From: DATKUC01 sp964577375
Lineage (GTDB): Bacteria > Spirochaetota > Spirochaetia > DSM-27196 > DATKUC01
DNA length: 64,000 bases
Direction: 5' to 3'
NCBI GenBank assembly: GCA_964577375.1
Contig: CAZNYW010000008.1
Span: forward strand, 1-64,000
Of this stretch, positions 1 through 6,600 are shown piece by piece. The notes under the pieces are model-generated. The model was not told the origin of the DNA and ran no database searches. It saw only the letters and a program-made list of their open reading frames with translations. Position 1 is the stretch's first letter. Each line of letters begins with the position of its first letter. A program made the translations under genes and the position numbers.

Positions 1-366
1 ATTGTCGGGCCAGCTGTTGAGAGTGGCGAAGCGCTGGTTGCCTGATCCCGCGCCGCCTCGGCCGTCGCCGGTGCGGTAGGTGCCGGCACTGTGCCATGCC
101 ATGCGGATGAAGAGCGGTCCGTAGTGCCCGAAATCGGCGGGCCACCAGTCCTGGGATCTGGTCATCAGCTCCGACAGATCCTTCTTTAACGTCTTCAGAT
201 CGAGCTTTTTGAACTCTTTGGCGTAGTCGAAGTCCTTGCCCATGGGGTTCGATTCCGACGAGTGCTGGCGCAGAATTTCCAGTCTCAGCTGATTCGGCCA
301 CCATTCGCGGTTTGACGTTCCGCCACCCGGCACGCGATAGGTCTTCTGTTCCGGTTCCCTTGACAT
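1..366 (-). CDS. katG: Catalase-peroxidase KatG, N-terminal 122 residues (runs off the left edge)
   Basis: Bifunctional haem catalase/peroxidase that removes hydrogen peroxide in the cytoplasm. The reading frame enters from the left edge on the minus strand and its ATG is at 366. It is preceded by a strong GAGGAGG ribosome site 5 bases upstream. The translated part shows the family signature WWPNQL, SQDWWPADFGHYGPLFIRMAWHS and TYRTGDGRGG in order. The distal haem-pocket Arg, Trp and His lie in the FIRMAWH stretch; that Trp is also the first partner of the Met-Tyr-Trp adduct of the family. Only the N-terminus is present; full proteins are about 720-740 residues. The divergent gene at 619 shares a 250-bp intergenic region with it. 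Confidence 0.97.
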   Translation of the reverse strand, partial: MSREPEQKTYRVPGGGTSNREWWPNQLRLEILRQHSSESNPMGKDFDYAKEFKKLDLKTLKKDLSELMTRSQDWWPADFGHYGPLFIRMAWHSAGTYRTGDGRGGAGSGNQRFATLNSWPDN

Positions 367-476
367 TTTTCCTCCTCTACAGATCGCAAGCGGCACGCCT
401 GCATGATTCACGGCTCCGACCAATCCAGCTTTTGAACCGACTTGCAGATTGTATTCATTATAATTTGACACCGAAA

Positions 477-488
477 ACAGATATCTGT
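477..488. promoter_or_regulatory. Perfect 12-bp palindrome upstream of katG, candidate operator
   Basis: ACAGATATCTGT is a perfect palindrome. It is flanked by TTGACA on the left and TGTCAA on the right, about 110 bases upstream of the katG start. An AT-rich TATAAT-like hexamer lies next to it on the katG side (about 460-466). It is placed to control katG and perhaps the divergent gene, but it does not clearly match the PerR, Fur or OxyR consensus, so the regulator is unknown. Confidence 0.35.
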
Positions 489-618
489 CAACGAATTTCT
501 GGAGTTTTCCGAAACTTCCTGCGACGAGGTGCTGCACTCGCGCGGGTCGGTTTCCTTGTCCTCTCTTTTACCGTACTTTTTGAGTAACGAAACTCTATTC
601 AAACGGGGGAACCGATCG

Positions 619-1503
619 ATGTTGATCACTGTGTTCGGAGCGACAGGTAACACCGGGAAAGAGGTCTGCAGGAGTCTCGCCGAAACAGGGAAGGTGCGAA
701 TCCGTGCGGTAACAAGAGATGCGTCACGCGCAAAGGAGCTTCCGGCGCAGGAGGTGAGCGAGGTCGACTGGACAGATCGCGGGCAGCTTCGCTCCGCCGT
801 TGAAGGTGCGGATGCTGCCTACTTCATGCTTCCGACCGGGCTCTACAACGGCTCGCTCTTCGAGTTCAGGGACGCCTGCTCACGCGCGTTCATCGAGACC
901 GCCAACGAGCTCGCGCTCCGACGGGTCCTGTTCCTGAGCAGCTTCGGCGCTCACCTGCCCGAAAAGAGCGGAGTGCTCAAGGGGCTCTGCCGTGCCGAAA
1001 AGAACTTCGAGGCGTACAAGGGCAACCTCACCGTGATTCGGCCCGGTTACTTCTGGCAGAATTTTCTCGGCAATATCGCGGGAATCAAAGAGAACGGCTT
1101 CTTCGGAGGATACCCGGTGGATCCCAACGTGAAGCTGCTCTTCTCGGACACGGCAGACATCGGAAGCACGGTCGCCCGTTTTCTTACCACGAACGGTGCT
1201 TCGGGCCATCAGACGGTCTACGTCGGCCATCCGGAGCTCGCGACCTTCCGCGACGTGAGCCGCCTGATAGAGGAAAAATCGCGACGGAAGGATCTGACGT
1301 GGACGAACGTCGGCTACGAAAGCGCGCGTTCCTTCATGCTCGGACGAGGGATGCCGAAGGAGATTGTAGACAACCTCATCGAGTTCTTCGAGGCAATAAA
1401 CTCCGGGCGCGCCATGGACGACTACACTCCCGAAAAGCTTGTGGCGACAAAGACCGGACCGTCGGAGTTCACCACCTGGTTTGCCGGTCAGGTCACCTCT
1501 TAG
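619..1503 (+). CDS. NmrA-like NAD(P)-binding (atypical SDR) protein
   Basis: A 294-residue Rossmann protein of the NmrA / quinone-oxidoreductase-2-like group of atypical short-chain dehydrogenases. The N-terminus carries the dinucleotide-binding glycine motif GATGNTG (residues 7-13). There is no clear YxxxK catalytic pair, as in NmrA-type members that act as redox sensors or NAD(P)H:quinone reductases. The start chosen is the ATG at 619, preceded by GGGGGA. The frame is open upstream to 529 but those codons precede the glycine motif and have no ribosome site. It is transcribed away from katG and followed closely by a DHFR-like gene. The substrate is not predictable. Confidence 0.8.
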   Translation: MLITVFGATGNTGKEVCRSLAETGKVRIRAVTRDASRAKELPAQEVSEVDWTDRGQLRSAVEGADAAYFMLPTGLYNGSLFEFRDACSRAFIETANELALRRVLFLSSFGAHLPEKSGVLKGLCRAEKNFEAYKGNLTVIRPGYFWQNFLGNIAGIKENGFFGGYPVDPNVKLLFSDTADIGSTVARFLTTNGASGHQTVYVGHPELATFRDVSRLIEEKSRRKDLTWTNVGYESARSFMLGRGMPKEIVDNLIEFFEAINSGRAMDDYTPEKLVATKTGPSEFTTWFAGQVTS

Positions 1504-1512
1504 GCGACGATG

Positions 1513-1548
1513 CCGACAACGTCGCGCAACCCGCGGTATAATTCGGCT
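1513..1548 (+). promoter_or_regulatory. Promoter that would give a leaderless mRNA
   Basis: CCGACA (1513-1518), 18 bases, then a perfect TATAAT (1537-1542). The next gene's GTG is 6 bases after the -10 hexamer, so transcription would begin at or next to the start codon. No Shine-Dalgarno sequence lies before the GTG. Confidence 0.5.
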
Positions 1549-2115
1549 GTGAAGAAGATCGTCTATGACCTTACGGTCTCCATGGATGGCTATGTCGAGT
1601 CGGCAGACGGCGGGATAGACTGGACCTCGCCCGGGGAGGAACTGCACACTCACTTCAACGAAAGGGAAAGCGACCTGGCAGCTCACATCTACGGACGCCG
1701 GATGTATGAACTCATGGCAGGCGCATGGCCGACCGCGGACAAGGATCCTCATGCACCGCCGCAGATCGTCGAGTATGCGAAGATCTGGCGGGCAAAGAGG
1801 AAGTTCGTCTTCTCGACGACGCTCGAACGGGTGGAATGGAACACGACGCTCCTGCGGGGAGACATTGCCGAGGAGGTCGAGCGGCTGAAAGCGTTGCCGG
1901 GACCGGGCGCCTTTATAGCGATAGGCGGACCCACGCTGGCTACGAGCTTGATGCGCCTCGGCCTGATCGACGAGTTCTGGCTCTACCACAGTCCGATCGT
2001 CCTGGGCGGAGGAAAGGCTATGTTTCCGCAGCTCGCAGAACCGATCCGGACCGAGCTCGTGGAGGTAAGACGATTCGAATGCGGCGTTGCCCTTCTGAGG
2101 TACGCAAAGGTCTAG
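1549..2115 (+). CDS. Dihydrofolate-reductase-like (RibD C-terminal domain) protein
   Basis: A 188-residue protein of the RibD C-terminal / DHFR-like superfamily, NADPH-dependent reductases of unassigned substrate. Visible features are the N-terminal strand YDLTVSMDGYVE, the middle GRRMYELM segment, the nucleotide-binding IGGPTLATSLM motif near residue 135, and the C-terminal PIVLGGGKAMFP motif. The start chosen is GTG 1549. An ATG at 1510 is also in frame, but it lies upstream of the perfect TATAAT at 1537-1542 and has no ribosome site. This is one of four relatives in the window (others at 18158, 33733 and 34986). The methyltransferase start follows one base after the stop. Confidence 0.85.
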   Translation: MKKIVYDLTVSMDGYVESADGGIDWTSPGEELHTHFNERESDLAAHIYGRRMYELMAGAWPTADKDPHAPPQIVEYAKIWRAKRKFVFSTTLERVEWNTTLLRGDIAEEVERLKALPGPGAFIAIGGPTLATSLMRLGLIDEFWLYHSPIVLGGGKAMFPQLAEPIRTELVEVRRFECGVALLRYAKV

Positions 2116-2116
2116 A

Positions 2117-2770
2117 ATGGAAGCGGAGCGATTACCCTCCATGGCCCCCGAGAACAGAGAGCTGTACTGGAACGGAATTTACCGCTCCGCGAACCGCCTC
2201 GCGCCCGGCGGCGACGACTGGATTGACAGGCACCTCTCGCAGTTTTCTCCGTGTTCCAGCGTCATCGAGCTTGGCTGCGGGCTCGGCTTCGTCAGCGAGA
2301 AGCTCAAAGCGCGCGGGTTTGTCGTAACCGCGACCGATATCGCGCAGCCGGCGCTCGAAGCGCTCGCGGCCCGGGTCCCGGGGCTCGACGTACGTCAGCT
2401 CGATCTCGAAGAGCCCTTTCCCTTCGCTGAATCCTTTTTCGACGTGGCGGTCGCCGATCTTTGCCTGCACTACTTCGATTCACGGACTACGAGACGCATT
2501 GTCTCGGAAATCGACAGAGTCCTTCGCTCCGGCGGGCGTCTGTGCGCGCGGGTAAACGCAGCAACCGACGTCAACTACGGCGCCGGTGCCGGCAGGGAGA
2601 TCGAGCGCGGGTTCTACGAACAGGACGGGCACTACAAGCGATTCTTCGACCGGCAGATGATCGACGAGTTTTTCAGCGAATGGAAACCCATCCATGTGAA
2701 AGAGTGCGAGCTTTCGCGGTTCGGCAAGCCGAAGCAGGTCTTCGAACTGGCAGTCGAGAAGAGGAAATAG
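2117..2770 (+). CDS. Class I SAM-dependent methyltransferase
   Basis: A 217-residue soluble methyltransferase. Motif I, ELGCGLGFVS (about residues 52-61), forms the S-adenosylmethionine pocket. TATDI supplies the acidic residue that binds the ribose. FDVAVADLCLHYF is motif IV and VLRSGGRLCARV the post-motif. The acceptor substrate cannot be read from the sequence. It begins one base after the stop of the DHFR-like gene and is probably co-transcribed with it. Confidence 0.88.
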   Translation: MEAERLPSMAPENRELYWNGIYRSANRLAPGGDDWIDRHLSQFSPCSSVIELGCGLGFVSEKLKARGFVVTATDIAQPALEALAARVPGLDVRQLDLEEPFPFAESFFDVAVADLCLHYFDSRTTRRIVSEIDRVLRSGGRLCARVNAATDVNYGAGAGREIERGFYEQDGHYKRFFDRQMIDEFFSEWKPIHVKECELSRFGKPKQVFELAVEKRK

Positions 2771-2808
2771 GCCGGTACCCTGATCGGGTCCGGTGAAGCG
2801 GAGGAGCA

Positions 2809-3159
2809 ATGGCTGCAATTCTCAGGTACTTTGCCGAAGCGGCTGCCTTTCTGCTCGAGCTTGGAGCCCTCGCGGCGCTTGCCTGGTGGGGAGCGGTGAC
2901 CGGGAACGGTACCGCCGCAAAGATCCTGCTCGCTGTGGCGTGCCCGGCCGCAGCCGCTGTTGTGTGGGGGCTCTTTGCGGCTCCGCGCGCCGCCGTCAGG
3001 CTGCCGACAGCCGGTATCCTCGTGGTGAAGACGGTGGTGTTCGGCGCCGCCACGGTCGCGCTCAGCTTCTCGGCCGGCGCAAGTTGGGCGATTTCCTTTG
3101 CGCTGCTCGTGGTTGTTGACACGGCCGCGATCACGGTGATGCGCCGGCAAACTGACTGA
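2809..3159 (+). CDS. YrdB/DUF2568 family small membrane protein
   Basis: A 116-residue, very hydrophobic protein with four predicted membrane segments. LELGALAALAWWG near the N-terminus and VVWGLFAAPRA in the middle fit the YrdB/DUF2568 family, which has no known function. The ATG follows GGAGGAG at good spacing. It lies 38 bases after the methyltransferase, so it may end that short operon. Confidence 0.75.
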   Translation: MAAILRYFAEAAAFLLELGALAALAWWGAVTGNGTAAKILLAVACPAAAAVVWGLFAAPRAAVRLPTAGILVVKTVVFGAATVALSFSAGASWAISFALLVVVDTAAITVMRRQTD

Positions 3160-3171
3160 TATCAGCGCCTC

Positions 3172-3314
3172 GGTAGTATCAGGAAGCGTGTTGATAAATC
3201 AACATAAGTCATTTCAGGAAATATCTTTAACTCCAAATACGCATCAACGGTACCGCAAGTGCTGATGCAGCGTGGAAATGACGGCGCGGTATCAACAAGC
3301 TTCTTTATACCACC
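3172..3314 (-). repeat. 143-bp MITE-like element, copy 1
   Basis: A 143-bp segment closely related, in reverse orientation, to 53938-54080. Read on the minus strand it starts GGTGGTATAAAGAAGC and ends in the complement of GGTAGTATCA, so the ends form imperfect terminal inverted repeats of about 25 bp. It has no transposase gene. Its left end (minus-strand sense) overlaps the DUF488 gene and supplies that gene's TAA stop codon. No convincing target-site duplication was seen. A short open frame containing GGIKK, LKI and LSTR blocks runs through both copies and may be fortuitous. Confidence 0.8.
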
Positions 3315-3709
3315 CAGGTCCTGCGCATCTCCCCGCCCCGTTCGGCGAGCAGCCTCGCCAGTATGGAGCGATGGCATCTGGTCTCATCTTCACAAAAGCA
3401 GCCAACCGAGAAATTGGCGCTTCGGGATAGAGCCGCAAGGAGATCGAGCAGCCGCTGATTGTCCGGGCTGGAGAGCTCCCGGCGGTATCGCCGTTCGAAC
3501 TGCTTCCAGTTGCTGACGGTGTCGGGGCTGTTTCTGAACCAACCGACCAGTTCGGCGCTGGGAGCAAGCTGGGGCAGCCAGACATCGTAGTAATCCAGCT
3601 TCGCGTAGTCCTCTTTGCGGACGCCGCGCGGCGGCCTTCGAACGGTTCCGATCCGGAGCCCTTCGCCGGGATTCCGGGGACTGCCCAGACGGACGACCTG
3701 AATCGACAT
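3305..3709 (-). CDS. DUF488 family protein
   Basis: A 134-residue protein of the DUF488 family (YeaO-like), small cytoplasmic proteins of unknown function. Family features are the N-terminal RLGSPR motif, the middle YDVWLPQLAPS and the conserved GCFCEDETRCHRSILARLL segment with paired Cys and a Cys-His. The ATG at 3709 follows GGGAGG. The final residues and the TAA stop come from the end of the 143-bp repeat element, so the natural C-terminus may have been altered by its insertion. The DinB gene lies 18 bases upstream. Confidence 0.85.
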   Translation of the reverse strand: MSIQVVRLGSPRNPGEGLRIGTVRRPPRGVRKEDYAKLDYYDVWLPQLAPSAELVGWFRNSPDTVSNWKQFERRYRRELSSPDNQRLLDLLAALSRSANFSVGCFCEDETRCHRSILARLLAERGGEMRRTWVV

Positions 3710-3727
3710 TCGCGTCCTCCCTGCCCC

Positions 3728-4171
3728 TCAGTCCGCGCTTTCGAGAAACGCGCCGTTGTCCGCAATGTTACTCGGCAGGCCGAGCGCGTCGAGCATCTGC
3801 GACAGCTGTCCGTACCGCTCTTCGGGGCACTCGTCGAACCAGGCGATGATGCGCTCGTCCACGAAGGATCGCTGGCGGCGAAGCCCGTCGAAGTCCTCAC
3901 GCAGATCGCGGTCCCAGGAGAGCTCCGGAGGTGACAGAAGCGGATCTTTCAGAACCACCGAATCGGGGTAGATCGGCTTGAACCGGTTGAGCCAGTACAT
4001 GCCGGCGATGATGATGTGGTTCAGGAGCGTCCACATCGAACCGAAGTGGGAACCGGCATCGCGCCGGCGCGCCCTTTCGGTGAGCTTCGCGAGAACTTCG
4101 AAGATCTCCGCATTCGCGCGGCGGTTGTACCGCGCGAGATGCAGAAAGACGTTTCTGGATGTGTATGTCAT
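3728..4171 (-). CDS. DinB-family four-helix protein
   Basis: A 147-residue DinB/YfiT-like protein. These form four-helix bundles with a three-His metal site, and many act in thiol or stress metabolism, but the role here is unknown. HFGSMWTLLNHIIIAGMYWLNRF holds the expected helix-2 His residues and the conserved aromatic patch. The start used is ATG 4171; a TTG two codons upstream is also possible. It lies just upstream of the DUF488 gene and is probably co-transcribed with it. Confidence 0.8.
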   Translation of the reverse strand: MTYTSRNVFLHLARYNRRANAEIFEVLAKLTERARRRDAGSHFGSMWTLLNHIIIAGMYWLNRFKPIYPDSVVLKDPLLSPPELSWDRDLREDFDGLRRQRSFVDERIIAWFDECPEERYGQLSQMLDALGLPSNIADNGAFLESAD

Positions 4172-4218
4172 GAACAAAGTATTCCCGGTGGACCTTCCCG
4201 TGTAAAGCGTCCGAACCG

Positions 4219-5787
4219 CTACCAGGCGTAGGCCACCGTGAGGAAGACGCTGCTCTGGTCGTGAAACATGCCAAGCCGGTCTGTGGTATCAGGCGTTATG
4301 CTGCCGGACCCCGCATCCTTCTTCCACGCGAAAATCAGCTCGCTCCCAAGGGTGATCGTGACCGGGTCTGCCGGAGCAAAGGAGATCTTCGGCTCGAGCA
4401 GAAGACTTCCGTATCGGGTCGCCTGCGTCGCGTCATACGCGACCGGCAGAAGATAGCTGCAGGCGATCCCCGGCTTCCACTTGCCGTCCGCGAAGGGAAA
4501 GTCGGCCTTCAGCGCGAAGGTGTTCAGGAGCGCCTCGTTCTCGTCGCCGAGTGACTGTGAGAGCGCCCGGTCGTAGTACTGGATTGCGTAGGAAGGGTCG
4601 GTGCCCATCTTGATCGGATCGGGCTGGCCGTTGGGATAGTCGGTGTAGAAGCTGCGGTAGTATCCGAAGACGTAGCGGCCGCTATACTGGAAGTTGAGAT
4701 AGAGGGCGCCCGAAGGTCCGTAGTTGAAGTCGGTGCCGACGGTCCAGCTGAGATAGGGATTGCGAATGGCGCTGCTCGTCATCGACGGATCGGTGGTGAG
4801 CGAATAGCACGCTTCGGCCCAGAGGCCGAAGGGGCCGGCGGTGGTCTTCACATCGGCGCCGAAGCGGTGAATGCGCATGCGCTCGAGAGTCAGCGTCTTG
4901 TTCGACGGGCCCGCGTAGGTGATCACCGGCGTGTAGTACTGATCGAGGTCGTACAGGTAACTCAAAGACAGATCGGCCGCGTCGGTATAGAAGCTCACGC
5001 GGCCGCCGAGCACAGCGGAAGAGAGCTCCGTCGGGGGCTGGGAGACCGAGACCTCCGACGCGGAAAAGAGCGCGGCAGGAATGCGATCGGTCACCGATAC
5101 GGGAAACAGATCCGCCTGCTTGACGGGCTCGAAGACGGTCTCGATACCGATCGAGGGCGTGGGAAAGTAGACGAGCCGAAGCAGGAACGAGGGGATCGAT
5201 TCGGGTGTGAGCGACCGCGCATAATCGACCGGATTGATGTTGTCGGTAGGGTTGAGTCCGTCCGCGGCACCCCAGGGCTGGATGAAGTATCCCGCGTCGA
5301 TGTTCAAGGTTCCCAGCCCCAGGGAAATGTAGTTGTTTTCGGGGACGATCGTAAGCGCGGCGGGATCCGAAAGGCTGATTGCCCCGGGAGCGCTCGTTCC
5401 TGCCGGCCAGATCGTCGCGCGCCAGCTCGAGGTAACCTTGAGCAGACCGGACCCGCCGGTGAGGGTAACCAGGCTTTCCAGCCGCGGCCAGAGGTAGACG
5501 CCGCTGTAGCTGAACGAGTCGCGAAAGACGGACAGGCGGTAGTCGAGGGTCTCGGTGCCGCGCAGGTTCCAGAGCGGTTGTGCCGTCGCTGCTGCGGTCG
5601 CGGCCGTCGCTGGCGTGGCCCCTGCGTTCGCGCCCTCGGCGGCTGATTCCCCGCCGCCTGAAGGCGCCGGGATGTTCTTGAAAAGATCCTCCAGCGACTG
5701 TTCCTCCTGGGCCCACACCGCGAACGGCGCCATCGAAAGGAGTGCGACCGCAACCGCAATCGCCGCGAGGAATCTTGCGGGCTTCAT
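4219..5787 (-). CDS. Outer-membrane beta-barrel-like protein of the RND/LolA export set
   Basis: A 522-residue exported protein. Residues 1-26 are a classical signal peptide ending in VWA-QEE. A low-complexity Ala/Gly/Thr linker follows (about 45-70), then a long region with alternating aromatic and polar residues typical of outer-membrane strands. The protein ends VFLTVAYAW, with the terminal aromatic residue common in outer-membrane proteins. Its place as last gene after a LolA-like protein and an RND permease is usual for DUF1302-like partners. It overlaps the LolA-like gene by 4 bases (ATGA), so the two are translationally coupled. The transported compound, perhaps a lipid or lipoprotein, is unknown. 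Confidence 0.75.
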   Translation of the reverse strand: MKPARFLAAIAVAVALLSMAPFAVWAQEEQSLEDLFKNIPAPSGGGESAAEGANAGATPATAATAAATAQPLWNLRGTETLDYRLSVFRDSFSYSGVYLWPRLESLVTLTGGSGLLKVTSSWRATIWPAGTSAPGAISLSDPAALTIVPENNYISLGLGTLNIDAGYFIQPWGAADGLNPTDNINPVDYARSLTPESIPSFLLRLVYFPTPSIGIETVFEPVKQADLFPVSVTDRIPAALFSASEVSVSQPPTELSSAVLGGRVSFYTDAADLSLSYLYDLDQYYTPVITYAGPSNKTLTLERMRIHRFGADVKTTAGPFGLWAEACYSLTTDPSMTSSAIRNPYLSWTVGTDFNYGPSGALYLNFQYSGRYVFGYYRSFYTDYPNGQPDPIKMGTDPSYAIQYYDRALSQSLGDENEALLNTFALKADFPFADGKWKPGIACSYLLPVAYDATQATRYGSLLLEPKISFAPADPVTITLGSELIFAWKKDAGSGSITPDTTDRLGMFHDQSSVFLTVAYAW

Positions 5788-6581
5788 CGCTCGAGACTCG
5801 CTACGGTAAAGAGCCGCGGATCCATCGGTTTGTTCAGCACAACGTCGTTCATCTGGAGGAGCGTCTTGTGGCCGTCTGCCGCTGCGACCGCAGTCTTCAG
5901 CGGGATGATTATCCCTTCCCGGGTTTCGGTCTGCAGAATGTAGATCGTCTTCTCCGGCGCCGCTCCTGAGGCCGCGCTCGAGGCATCATTCCACATGGCG
6001 CTCCGGTAGACGAAGGCGTCGTTCTTTCCCACCCACATGCGAATCATCCCGTAGGGAACCGATGACGATACCGGCAGACAATCGACAACCGCGCATGCGA
6101 CCTTCTCACGCACGCCATTGCGGGTCACTTCGACGGACTCCTCGCCGTGCATGGTGTAGCGGAAGTCGCCGAAATGGTGCTGTTTCATGTCGTAGTAGGT
6201 GAGGTCGGATCCAAGGAACTTTGATCCCATGTCCGAGGAAGCGATTCTCCGCACCTTCATGAGATCCGGGAGCCAGAGCCGCTGAACGTCGTTTCCGCCT
6301 TCAGACGCGAGGGTCAGGAATTTCGTCCCGCGCACATCAGGCGGCGAAAGGACCTCAGTGTAGCTGTCGGTTCCATCTTTTTGCTTCCTGCTCGACATGG
6401 AGAGCACGCGCATGCTCTGAGCGCCGTTGCTGTCGACCAGAAGCATGTAGACGGTGCTCTGCATCGTCTGAGCCGTCGGCAGCGAGTAGGATCGCCGCAT
6501 AAGCGAATCTGTCGGGGATTCGGCGAATACAGATCCGGCCGCAAGCAGGAATCCACACAGTACAATTGTGAATCGTCTCAT
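5784..6581 (-). CDS. LolA-like outer-membrane lipoprotein-sorting protein
   Basis: A 265-residue periplasmic protein of the LolA-like / outer membrane lipoprotein-sorting family that accompanies RND (MMPL) exporters. A signal peptide (MRRFTIVLCGFLLAAGSVFA) is followed by an incomplete-barrel domain with the usual motifs: MRVLSMSSRKQKDGTD, LTLASEG, RLWLPDLMKVRRI and DLTYYDM. The ATG at 6581 has AAAGGAG upstream; the longer frame to 6647 overlaps the RND gene and lacks a signal peptide. It probably ferries lipid-like cargo from the inner-membrane permease to the outer-membrane protein encoded next. Confidence 0.85.
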   Translation of the reverse strand: MRRFTIVLCGFLLAAGSVFAESPTDSLMRRSYSLPTAQTMQSTVYMLLVDSNGAQSMRVLSMSSRKQKDGTDSYTEVLSPPDVRGTKFLTLASEGGNDVQRLWLPDLMKVRRIASSDMGSKFLGSDLTYYDMKQHHFGDFRYTMHGEESVEVTRNGVREKVACAVVDCLPVSSSVPYGMIRMWVGKNDAFVYRSAMWNDASSAASGAAPEKTIYILQTETREGIIIPLKTAVAAADGHKTLLQMNDVVLNKPMDPRLFTVASLER

Positions 6582-6600
6582 ACAAATCTCCTTTCTGGTT

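Noticed and set aside
880..2142. Minus-strand open frame of 420 codons opposite the NmrA-like and DHFR-like genes
   Set aside because: Shadow of two genes with clear motifs on the plus strand.
3162..3377. Small protein gene inside the repeat element
   Set aside because: The related open frames in both copies share short blocks, but there is no good start or ribosome site and the inverted-repeat ends alone can produce the similarity.
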